Origin: a virus
Direction: 5' to 3' (one strand)
Virus record (IMG/VR): IMGVR_UViG_3300032325_000636
Location: 1 to 45,254 of that record
DNA: 45,254 nucleotides
Notes under the pieces: model-generated
The model's input: only the letters and a program-made list of their open reading frames with translations
What the model was told of the DNA's origin: nothing
Database searches by the model: none
Position numbers and translations under genes: made by a program
Shown: piece after piece, positions 10,540-17,524 of the stretch
How the letters are laid out: each line of letters begins with the position of its first letter
Position numbering within the stretch: the first letter of the stretch is position 1

Positions 10540-11821
10540 GTTGATGAACACAACTAGCACCAACGCACAAACAAATAACACATTTTTAGATAGCAGTACA
10601 AATAATTTTAGTATGACCAGAGTTGGCTCTGCTACACAAGGATCATTTACACCCTTTACAGTTGCGAATGGATCTAGTTATAGTACAGCAACAAATGGTG
10701 GAAGTGCATATTTTCCTGGAACTTCTTATTTAACCGCTCCCGCATCAACTAACTTTGCGTTTGGCACAGGTGATTTTACAATGGAATGTTGGGTGAGATT
10801 TTCATCTACTTCTGGTTTTATTCCTTTAATGCAAAGTGATTCTGCATTATCATCAACTAGTGATAAAATATGGTTGGGTTTAAATAGTAATGTTTTAACT
10901 TTGGGCCAGCACGCTACAGCAAACGCAGCAACTACAGCGTGGACACCTAGTACAAATACATGGTACCATGTGGCAGCAGTTAGACAGTCAGGTACAGTAA
11001 AGTTATTCATTAATGGAGTTCAACAAGCAGTAACCAATAGCACTATATTTACTAGCACATCTTTTGGTCAAAACGGATTTGGAGTAGGTGTTGTCAGTAC
11101 ACCAGTTTATTTAACTGGTTATATGTCAAGTGTTAGGGTGGTTAAAGGAACCGCAGTTTATACAGCTAGCTTTACTCCATCTACTACACCACTAACCGCT
11201 ATATCAGGTACAAGCTTATTACTTAATTTTACAAATGCAGGTATGTACGATGCTGCTGCTAAAAATAATATGCTTAGTACTGGTACTGCTCAGGCATCTA
11301 CCACACAAGCTAAGTGGTCACCTACATCAGCATATTTTAATGGTATTAGTGCTAGCTTACAAATCCCATCTTCTGCGATTCTTTATCCAACAATGTCAGA
11401 TGATTTTACCGCAGAAATGTGGGCATATCCAGACACTTCTCAGTCATTAGCTATATTAATGGGATTTAATTCAAGCACAGTACTAGCACCTTGGGTATTA
11501 AGAATTACATCCTCTACACTTGAAGTCACATTAGGCAATATTTCGATAACTCAAGGAACAGTAACAGTTGGTCAATGGAATCATATTGCATTCACAAAAT
11601 CGGGTTCTACTGTGAGGCTTTTCCTTAATGGTGTACAACAGGGATCCAATGCCACAGTAAGCTCAATAACTGTTGGCGGCATGAATTTTACTATTGGAGA
11701 TTGGTCAAACGGCGGGAGACCATTCAATGGATATATTCAGGACGTGCGTATAACTAAGGGCGTTGCTCGTTACACTAGCAATTTCTCAGTACCAACAGCA
11801 GCTTTCCCAACTAGTGCTTAA
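10448..11821 (+). CDS. LamG/concanavalin-like lectin-fold protein (copy 1)
   Basis: A 457-residue protein with two LamG-type jelly-roll domains, about 85-265 and 285-455. Each has the typical FGTGDFTMECWVRF or DDFTAEMWAY strand, a TWYHVAAVRQSGTVKLFINGVQ or QWNHIAFTKSGSTVRLFLNGVQ strand and a closing YIQDVRITKGVARY. The 33-residue N-terminus (MQFSGVTMTGGYSVLTGA) is shared with the next gene and may be a virion-docking segment. It has no signal peptide. A carbohydrate-binding role on the virion is inferred from fold and from the neighbouring fibre genes. AAAGGAAA precedes the ATG. Confidence 0.85.
   Translation: MQFSGVTMTGGYSVLTGAAPAGDQYWANVSLLMNTTSTNAQTNNTFLDSSTNNFSMTRVGSATQGSFTPFTVANGSSYSTATNGGSAYFPGTSYLTAPASTNFAFGTGDFTMECWVRFSSTSGFIPLMQSDSALSSTSDKIWLGLNSNVLTLGQHATANAATTAWTPSTNTWYHVAAVRQSGTVKLFINGVQQAVTNSTIFTSTSFGQNGFGVGVVSTPVYLTGYMSSVRVVKGTAVYTASFTPSTTPLTAISGTSLLLNFTNAGMYDAAAKNNMLSTGTAQASTTQAKWSPTSAYFNGISASLQIPSSAILYPTMSDDFTAEMWAYPDTSQSLAILMGFNSSTVLAPWVLRITSSTLEVTLGNISITQGTVTVGQWNHIAFTKSGSTVRLFLNGVQQGSNATVSSITVGGMNFTIGDWSNGGRPFNGYIQDVRITKGVARYTSNFSVPTAAFPTSA
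11204..11325. repeat. Direct repeat, LamG interdomain segment (copy 1)
   Basis: These 122 bp are nearly identical to 12620-12741. The few differences are synonymous third-position changes. They encode the linker between the two lectin domains (NFTNAGMYDAAAKNNMLSTG). Confidence 0.9.
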
Positions 11822-11842
11822 TTAGTATAAAGGAAAAATAAT

Positions 11843-11934
11843 ATGCAATTTTCAGGCGTAACAATGACAGGCGGTTATAGCGTACTTACAGGTGCCGCCC
11901 CTGCTGGTGATCAATATTGGGCTAATGTATCGTT
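11843..11934. repeat. Direct repeat, 5' end of LamG genes (copy 2)
   Basis: Identical to 10448-10539. Confidence 0.95.
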
Positions 11935-13252
11935 TCTATCAGAAACAACGAGTACCAATGGACAAACAAATAATACTTTTTTAGATAGCAGTTCAGCCGC
12001 TCTTATTATTAGTAGATTTGGATCATCTACTCAGGGTTCAGTAACACCATTTACAGTTGCTTCAGGTAGTAGTTATAACACAGCTACAAATGGCGGTAGT
12101 TCATCTTTCTCAGGTGGCGGTGAATATTTAAAATCAGCAGCTTCAGCTGGATTATCATTTAATGGTGATTTTACAATTGAATGCTGGGTTAAAACATCTA
12201 CAATATCATTAGACCCATATGGAAGAAGAGTTTGGTCTTTTGGATCTGGATTGGATACTAGCATTTTAGATTTAGGTTTTTATAATGGTAGCTCTATAAC
12301 ATCAAATGCATGTTTATCTGCAGGTAGTTTGGGTGCTATAATTACCGGCACTATCGCAGTTGCAGATGGTAATTGGCATCATGTTGCGGTTACTCGTTCA
12401 GGATCTTCTATTAAGCTATTCGTAGATGGTGTTCAAAGCGGTAGTACATATACATCCTCTGCTACCTTTGCAGCGGGGTCTGCTAACGGCATGTACATAA
12501 GCTCACTAGGCGGTGTCGGTGGTTATTTAGTAGGTAATATATCAAGTTTAAGAGTAGTTAAAGGAACTGCGGTATATACTTCTGCATTTACTCCACCAAC
12601 AGCACCTCTAACTGCGGTATCAGGTACAAGCTTATTACTTAATTTTACAAATGCAGGTATGTATGATGCTGCTGCTAAAAACAATATGCTTAGTACTGGT
12701 ACTGCTCAGGCATCTACTACACAAGCTAAATGGTCACCTACTTCGGCGTTTTTTAACGGATCAAGTTCTCTATCTACGCTAACTAATACAGAATTTGGAT
12801 ATGGTACAGGTGATTTTACGATTGAATTTTGGTTGTATTTGAATGCGGTTGGTACTCAAACTATAGTATCTAATTTAACATCAGCTTCTGGAACTCAACC
12901 TTATATATATTATGACTCTGTGTTAGGACTTGTTTATTTCACTGCGAGTGCAGCTAGAATAACAGGGTCAGCCTTGAATACTGGTACTTGGTATTACATA
13001 ACGGTTTGTAGGGCAAGTGGCTCAACAAAGATGTTTATTAATGGTACTCAAACAGGTAGTACTTATACTGATAATAATAATTATGGTTCATCTAACCCTT
13101 TAAGTCTAGGAGATTACTTCAATACATATCCAACATTGCATGGATCCAGTAGATTAAACGGTTATATACAAGACCTTCGTATAACTAAGGGCGGTGCTCG
13201 TTATACTACTACATTTACTCCCCCAACAGCAGCACTACCAACTAGTGCTTAA
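11843..13252 (+). CDS. LamG/concanavalin-like lectin-fold protein (copy 2)
   Basis: A 469-residue tandem paralogue of the preceding gene, with the same order: identical 30-codon start, LamG domain, nearly identical interdomain linker, second LamG domain (FGYGTGDFTIEFWLYL, then GTWYYITVCRASGSTKMFING) and a C-terminus ending PTAALPTSA. The lectin domains are strongly diverged while the start and linker are conserved, as expected if binding surfaces are exchanged on a fixed scaffold. AAAGGAAAAATAAT supplies its own ribosome binding site 22 nt after the previous stop. The unit ends in a strong terminator. Confidence 0.85.
   Translation: MQFSGVTMTGGYSVLTGAAPAGDQYWANVSFLSETTSTNGQTNNTFLDSSSAALIISRFGSSTQGSVTPFTVASGSSYNTATNGGSSSFSGGGEYLKSAASAGLSFNGDFTIECWVKTSTISLDPYGRRVWSFGSGLDTSILDLGFYNGSSITSNACLSAGSLGAIITGTIAVADGNWHHVAVTRSGSSIKLFVDGVQSGSTYTSSATFAAGSANGMYISSLGGVGGYLVGNISSLRVVKGTAVYTSAFTPPTAPLTAVSGTSLLLNFTNAGMYDAAAKNNMLSTGTAQASTTQAKWSPTSAFFNGSSSLSTLTNTEFGYGTGDFTIEFWLYLNAVGTQTIVSNLTSASGTQPYIYYDSVLGLVYFTASAARITGSALNTGTWYYITVCRASGSTKMFINGTQTGSTYTDNNNYGSSNPLSLGDYFNTYPTLHGSSRLNGYIQDLRITKGGARYTTTFTPPTAALPTSA
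12620..12741. repeat. Direct repeat, LamG interdomain segment (copy 2)
   Basis: Partner of 11204-11325, with only synonymous differences. Confidence 0.9.
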
Positions 13253-13272
13253 TTAGTTAAATTGCGACATAG

Positions 13273-13307
13273 AAAAGAGTAGTGGTAAAACACTACTCTT
13301 TTCTTTT
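13273..13307 (+). terminator. Rho-independent terminator
   Basis: AAAAGAGTAGTG and CACTACTCTTTT form a perfect 12-bp stem with a 6-nt loop (GTAAAA), followed by TTTTCTTTT. It closes the LamG unit. Confidence 0.92.
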
Positions 13308-13313
13308 AATCTG

Positions 13314-13341
13314 CATAAATACATAATCTTAGTGAGATTAT
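13314..13341 (+). promoter_or_regulatory. Octamer promoter CATAAATA followed by a stem-loop
   Basis: CATAAATA (13314-13321) is followed one nt later by ATAATCT-TAGTG-AGATTAT, a perfect 7-bp stem with a 5-nt loop. The stem ends one nt before the ATG at 13343. No clear ribosome binding site is outside the stem. Confidence 0.5.
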
Positions 13342-13342
13342 C

Positions 13343-13705
13343 ATGCAAAAAATTTTAGTAGTGGTAGGGTTGATATTTGTTTGCGCTACTATATCAGCAC
13401 AGCCAAGACCCAAGCCTGCTGAAAAACCAAACACACTAGAAATATTGTGCGATGATACTACTAAGATAGCAAAATTATTAGTAGAAGAATACAAAGAAGT
13501 ACCCGTTGTAGTAGGATCAACAGATAATGTATATGGTAATATAATGACTTTTTGGACTAACCCTGAAACTAGAACTTGGACTATATTAGTTACTAAAAAA
13601 GACAAAAGTTGCGTGTTAGATACAGGCGGCAAATTTGAAGTAGTGGGTAAAAAGGCTACCCAAACTTCTTTACAAAATATAAAAATGCATTATAATGTTA
13701 TATAA
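13343..13705 (+). CDS. Exported protein of unknown function, 120 aa
   Basis: Begins with a clear signal peptide (MQKILVVVGLIFVCATISAQ, probable cleavage after ISA). The mature part has two Cys (in ILCDDT and KSCVLD) that could form a disulfide in the periplasm, and a FWTNPETRTWTILVT core. I do not recognise a named family. The gene has its own octamer promoter and is the first gene of the plus-strand segment before the carboxypeptidase fragment. Confidence 0.7.
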   Translation: MQKILVVVGLIFVCATISAQPRPKPAEKPNTLEILCDDTTKIAKLLVEEYKEVPVVVGSTDNVYGNIMTFWTNPETRTWTILVTKKDKSCVLDTGGKFEVVGKKATQTSLQNIKMHYNVI

Positions 13706-13720
13706 TAAATTCTTAAACGA

Positions 13721-13966
13721 TTGGGCAGACTTTTGGTTAGATTACTCCGTAAATCTATTATTACTGTATCACTTCTCACCGCATTTCATTGTGGGGCAGC
13801 AGCCAATACCTTACCAAATGTTACTGCACAAGCGTGGGTCGTAGCAGACAGCGACGGAAATATCCTCCAAGGTGTCAATACCGACACGGTTCGTTCAATA
13901 GCAAGTATCACTAAATTGATGACTGCCATGGTCGTCCTAGACACTGTTTTGTCAGCATGTCATTAA
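13721..13966 (+). pseudogene. Truncated D-Ala-D-Ala carboxypeptidase paralogue
   Basis: Encodes an 81-residue product beginning at TTG that aligns with the first 72 or so residues of the intact carboxypeptidase at 19.6 kb: a signal peptide after GRLLVRLLRKS, then AQAWVVADSDGNILQG and SIASITKLMTAMVVLD with the catalytic Ser-X-X-Lys (SITK). It then ends abruptly (TVLSACH, stop). The SxN and KTG motifs are absent, so it cannot be an active peptidase. The DNA is clearly diverged from the intact copy, so the duplication is not recent. It may be a relic left when the curli block was placed between the two, or a small exported product may still be made. Confidence 0.75.
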
Positions 13967-13973
13967 ATATTTA

Positions 13974-14303
13974 TCAACCTTCACCTGAAGCAGCAGTTTT
14001 TTTATCCTCATCCAGTATACTTTTAATTTCTAATTCTACTTTTTGCGCTTCTAATACACGCTCGGATTCAATAACCTTTCCACGAAGATGTAGTGTAGTG
14101 TTTACTTTTTGTTGTAATCTAATTAAATCATTATCAAGCATTCTGATGCGATCTATTAGTGCTATAAGAGTTGTATTGGCGTCGCCTAATACAGGCTTAA
14201 TTTCTTTTGTTACCCAAGTCCATACATAAAATATCAAATACCCCATGCCACCCGCAGCAATGATGGGAAATCCATATTTATTAATCATTTCAGCTAAATT
14301 CAT
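13974..14303 (-). CDS. Small one-helix membrane protein, holin-like (copy A)
   Basis: A 109-residue protein. A single transmembrane helix near the N-terminus (YGFPIIAAGGMGYLIFYVWT) is followed by a long charged coiled coil (LIALIDRIRMLDNDLIRLQQKV) and a Glu/Lys-rich tail. The next gene is a shorter paralogue. Size and layout fit small phage membrane proteins such as holins or related lysis proteins, but no sequence motif proves it. AAGGAG precedes the ATG. It is convergent with the carboxypeptidase fragment. Confidence 0.65.
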   Translation of the reverse strand: MNLAEMINKYGFPIIAAGGMGYLIFYVWTWVTKEIKPVLGDANTTLIALIDRIRMLDNDLIRLQQKVNTTLHLRGKVIESERVLEAQKVELEIKSILDEDKKTAASGEG

Positions 14304-14314
14304 AATGTAACTCC

Positions 14315-14596
14315 TTAATCTCGGCGAGCGTCGTTTTTGCCATCTGCCCTTGCTATTCTGTCAACATCAGGCCTAAGACCTAAAGCATTAGAAACAATTG
14401 AATCAATTCTGATAACATCGTGATTCATTGTTTTAACACGATTATCTAATGCTACAATTATTCCTTTGATTCCATTTACAGAACTTGTGACTCCTGCTAG
14501 TATAAACTTAAGAGTTAGGAATACAAAGTATCCACCTGCACATGCAGCAGCTATAGGAAATCCCACTTCAGCAACTAATTTTAAAAACTCATTCAT
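14315..14596 (-). CDS. Small one-helix membrane protein, holin-like (copy B)
   Basis: A 93-residue paralogue of the next gene downstream: the same N-terminal segment (VGFPIAAACAGGYFVFLTLKF), then IIVALDNRVKTMNHDVIRIDS, matching LIALIDRIRMLDNDLIRL. The tandem pair probably arose by duplication and may form hetero-oligomers. AAGGAG lies before the ATG. It is divergent from csgF. Lysis or membrane-anchoring roles are possible; neither is shown by the sequence. Confidence 0.65.
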   Translation of the reverse strand: MNEFLKLVAEVGFPIAAACAGGYFVFLTLKFILAGVTSSVNGIKGIIVALDNRVKTMNHDVIRIDSIVSNALGLRPDVDRIARADGKNDARRD

Positions 14597-14685
14597 TGTT
14601 TACTCCTTATAATTATGTTGTACTATTTCTAAAGTATAATATGATCTAAATAATAGATAATAATAACTATATTTATCGGAGTAAT

Positions 14686-15135
14686 ATGAAACCGCAGGGT
14701 ATATTGAGTTTTACCTTGGCTTTAGTAATCGCTTCAAGTTCGTATGCTAGTGAACTTACTTTTCAGTTCAGTAGCCCTAGCTTTAGCGGTCAAGGGTATG
14801 GCAGCCATGTGCTTACCATAGAACAATTAGAAGCCAATCGCCGTCAAAAAATAAAAGACGAGCAAGATGCCGCAAAGGCTAAAGCAGAACTGGCGGCTAG
14901 GAATTCTAATCTACAAAAATTCCTCGTAAATTTAGAAAGCAGAATTTATGCTCAATTATCTAAACAAATGGCAGACGCTATGTTTGGCGAAAGTGGTGCC
15001 ACATCAGGTAGTTTAGATTTTCAAGGCACAAATATTAACTGGGTGAAAACAGGCACTGATGTTACATTAACTATTATACAAGAGGATGGAGGCCGTACAG
15101 AAATCACTGTACCTGTAGCCTCTTTTAGATTCTAA
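14686..15135 (+). CDS. csgF: Curli assembly protein CsgF homologue
   Basis: A 149-residue exported protein: signal peptide ending SSYA, then SELTFQFSSPSFSGQGYGSH, which matches the mature start of CsgF (TMTFQFRNPNFGG in E. coli). The C-terminal domain has the expected GTDVTLTIIQEDGGRTEITVP strands. In curli systems CsgF docks on the CsgG pore through this N-terminus and links the nucleator to the cell surface. A helical Lys/Glu/Ala-rich insert lies in the middle (EQLEANRRQKIKDEQDAA). The ATG follows CGGAG. Its stop overlaps the start of csgG (TAATG), so the two are translationally coupled. Confidence 0.9.
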   Translation: MKPQGILSFTLALVIASSSYASELTFQFSSPSFSGQGYGSHVLTIEQLEANRRQKIKDEQDAAKAKAELAARNSNLQKFLVNLESRIYAQLSKQMADAMFGESGATSGSLDFQGTNINWVKTGTDVTLTIIQEDGGRTEITVPVASFRF

Positions 15136-15911
15136 TGCGAAGCATAATATTATCCTTATGTATGATGTTATTAGCAAGTTGTGCTAGTATACCTTTTCAG
15201 AAAGAAATAGAAGATCCTGTTACAATAGTACCTAGGTTAAAATTAGCAGATACTTTACCTATGTTAGATGGTCCACCGATAACAATGGCTGTTTATGGTT
15301 TTAAAGATTTAACGGGACAGAAAAAACCCAATGATAGGTTAGCATTGTTTAGTAGTGCAGTAACACAAGGTGCTGAGGTATTTTTAATACAATCATTACA
15401 AAATAGTAGAAATTATTTTAGGGTAGTGGAACGAGTTGGATTAGACAACCTTATAAAAGAGAGACAACTAATTCGCAGCCAACGAGAAGTTTACGAAGGT
15501 AAAGAAGCAAAACCTCTTAAACCTATGACTGTGGCTGGAGTCATAATAGAAGGAGGAATAGTAGGTTATGATAGTAATATCAGATCAGGTGGAACAGGTG
15601 CAAGATTATTAGGTATAGGGGCTAATAAACAATATAGAGTAGATGAAGTAGTAGTATCTTTAAGGTTGATAAGTGTAAACAGCGGAGAAATACTTTTAAC
15701 CGTTAATGTGAGTAAAACAGTTTATAGTACATCACATGGTGTGGGTATGTTAAAATTTTTTGATGCATCCACAAAATCACTGGAAATTGAAAGCGGGGCG
15801 GCAATTAATGAACCCACAACCTATGCTGTTAGAGTCGCTATTGAACATGCAGTATATGAAATGGTTTTACAAGGTGAAAAACGCGGTCTTTGGCAGTTCA
15901 TAAAACAATAA
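15135..15911 (+). CDS. csgG: Curli secretion channel lipoprotein CsgG homologue
   Basis: A 258-residue lipoprotein with lipobox LASC (Cys16). It follows CsgG along its whole length: ITMAVYGFKDLTGQKKPND, SSAVTQGAEVFLIQSLQNS, FRVVERVGLDNLIKERQLI, GVIIEGGIVGYDSNIRSGG, then TGARLLGIGANKQYRVDEV and a GLW motif near the end. CsgG forms a nonameric outer-membrane pore that exports curlin subunits. The regions for the constriction and transmembrane hairpins are present, so a working channel is plausible. The accessory CsgE and the regulator CsgD are not in the window. Confidence 0.95.
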   Translation: MRSIILSLCMMLLASCASIPFQKEIEDPVTIVPRLKLADTLPMLDGPPITMAVYGFKDLTGQKKPNDRLALFSSAVTQGAEVFLIQSLQNSRNYFRVVERVGLDNLIKERQLIRSQREVYEGKEAKPLKPMTVAGVIIEGGIVGYDSNIRSGGTGARLLGIGANKQYRVDEVVVSLRLISVNSGEILLTVNVSKTVYSTSHGVGMLKFFDASTKSLEIESGAAINEPTTYAVRVAIEHAVYEMVLQGEKRGLWQFIKQ

Positions 15912-15921
15912 GGAATAAAAT

Positions 15922-16509
15922 ATGAAAAAAATAATAACAATAATAATGATGTTAGCTTCGTTTAATATATTTGCTAATGAAGTTTACATTGAACAGGTAG
16001 GAAATAATTCTACTGTAACTATAACACAAGATGGTGCCGATAATACAATAGGTACAAATATAACTCCTTTTTACATAGGTAGTGGCTCAAATACTGTTAC
16101 TATAGATCAAATAGGAAGTACTAATACTTTAACTGGTGTAATCAATGGTTCAGCCACAGATTTAACTCTTTCTACAACAGGAAGTAATAATATTCAGGAA
16201 GTAAACTGTGGCAGCACAGCAACAGCAAGTTGTAGCTCATCTACAATAACACAAACAATTGGTGGTGATGACAATACTATTACTCAAAATTTAGGAACCG
16301 GTGCCAATCATAGTAGTAATATAAATGTAACTGGTGATTTCAATGCTGTAACGCATACAAGCACAATGACGGGTGCTAGCACAGTTGATATTACTGTTAT
16401 TGGAAATACAAATACTATTGGAGTTACACAGAGTGGCTTATTACCTAAAACTGTATCTGTTACAAGTACTGGCAATAATAATACTGTTTCTATCACCCAG
16501 TCTGACTGA
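15922..16509 (+). CDS. Curlin-repeat protein (CsgA/CsgB-like amyloid subunit candidate)
   Basis: A 195-residue protein with a signal peptide (ends NIFA). Its mature part is built of short Asn/Thr/Gln-rich repeats of the curlin type: VYIEQVGNNSTVTITQDGADN, VTIDQIGSTNTL, ITQTIGGDDNTITQNLG, then TVSVTSTGNNNTVSITQ. Curlin repeats fold as beta-arches of amyloid fibres. A pair of Cys flanks NCGSTATASC. The position right after csgG makes it the natural substrate of the channel. Its last 77 nt also encode the start of the next protein in another frame. Confidence 0.85.
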   Translation: MKKIITIIMMLASFNIFANEVYIEQVGNNSTVTITQDGADNTIGTNITPFYIGSGSNTVTIDQIGSTNTLTGVINGSATDLTLSTTGSNNIQEVNCGSTATASCSSSTITQTIGGDDNTITQNLGTGANHSSNINVTGDFNAVTHTSTMTGASTVDITVIGNTNTIGVTQSGLLPKTVSVTSTGNNNTVSITQSD

Positions 16510-17524
16510 AGCTAATATTGGTAAAATAAGCCAACAGACAGGTCCTACAGAAATTGTTAGAAATAACAAAAGTCAACCTAGTGCTGTAAATTCTACTGTA
16601 CAAATGAGTGATACTATTGTTACGGCTAAATCAAATGTTCTATTAGATTTTGAAGATAATACCCAAGTTAAAATGACTGAACATAGCAAACTTTTAATTG
16701 ATGAGTTTGTATATGATCCTAATAAAGGCACAGGTAAATTAGGCTTAAAAGTAGCTTTAGGCACAGCCCGATATGCTAGTGGTCAAATAGCTAAAAATAA
16801 TCCGCAAACTGTTAATGTAAAAACACCCACAGCTACAATAGCAGTTAGAGGTACAGATTTTAGTATGACTGTTGATGAATTAGGTAGGTCATTAGTAATA
16901 CTATTGCCTAGTTGTGATGATAAAGGATGTGTGACAGGTGCTATTACTGTTAGTAACGAATCAGGCACGGTTCTACTTGATATAGCATATCAAGCCACAT
17001 TAGTAAGTAGTTTACAAACTCCGCCCACTGAGCCCAAAGTTATTAATGTTGACCAAACAAATATTAATAATTTGCTAATTGTTGCTCCTCCCATAAAAAC
17101 AGAAGAAGTAGAAATAAGAACTCAAACTACATTAGATATAAATTATTTGAATCAGGATTTGCTAAAATATTCTGAGTTAGATAAAAACTACTTAGAAAAT
17201 GTAAAAGAACTAGATTTGAATTTGTTAGATAATGAATTTTTAGGAAATATGTTAGACATCAGTCTAGCAGAAATGATGGCTAACCAAGTAGAATTAAACC
17301 AAATCAATGAATTGCTACCTAAATTCAATGCTATTAATGGTATAAAGTATTTCTTTAATGATGATAGGAGTAAAATTACATTAACTAAAAACTTATCACA
17401 TATAGCTCAAGTTACAACAAATACCGAACAAAATTCTCAGATAAATATTATACAAGATGGTGTTAGCGTTCAGCAACAAATAAATCAAGGTGGCACCACT
17501 AGTGTAACAATAATACAAAAATAA
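16433..17524 (+). CDS. FecR-domain exported protein with curlin-like C-terminus
   Basis: About 363 residues from a GTG at 16433-16435. This start gives a clean signal peptide (LKLYLLQVLAIIILFLS, cleaved near LTEA) and has GGAG 9 nt upstream, so it is preferred over the longer frame. The FecR domain is clear: TIVTAKSNVLLDFEDNTQVK, a VALGTARYASG strand and TPTATIAVRGTDFSM. A helical, Asn/Leu-rich region follows (LDINYLNQDLLKYSELDKNY). The last 30 residues (SQINIIQDGVSVQQQINQGG, then TTSVTIIQK) look like curlin repeats. It may be a periplasmic or surface partner of the amyloid. Its stop is directly followed by the cyclase ATG. Confidence 0.8.
   Translation: MAYYLKLYLLQVLAIIILFLSPSLTEANIGKISQQTGPTEIVRNNKSQPSAVNSTVQMSDTIVTAKSNVLLDFEDNTQVKMTEHSKLLIDEFVYDPNKGTGKLGLKVALGTARYASGQIAKNNPQTVNVKTPTATIAVRGTDFSMTVDELGRSLVILLPSCDDKGCVTGAITVSNESGTVLLDIAYQATLVSSLQTPPTEPKVINVDQTNINNLLIVAPPIKTEEVEIRTQTTLDINYLNQDLLKYSELDKNYLENVKELDLNLLDNEFLGNMLDISLAEMMANQVELNQINELLPKFNAINGIKYFFNDDRSKITLTKNLSHIAQVTTNTEQNSQINIIQDGVSVQQQINQGGTTSVTIIQK

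Noticed and set aside
16373-16432. GTG at 16373 as the start of the FecR-domain protein
   Set aside because: It would put 20 extra hydrophobic and charged residues before a proper signal peptide, and it lacks a ribosome site. The GTG at 16433 has GGAG.
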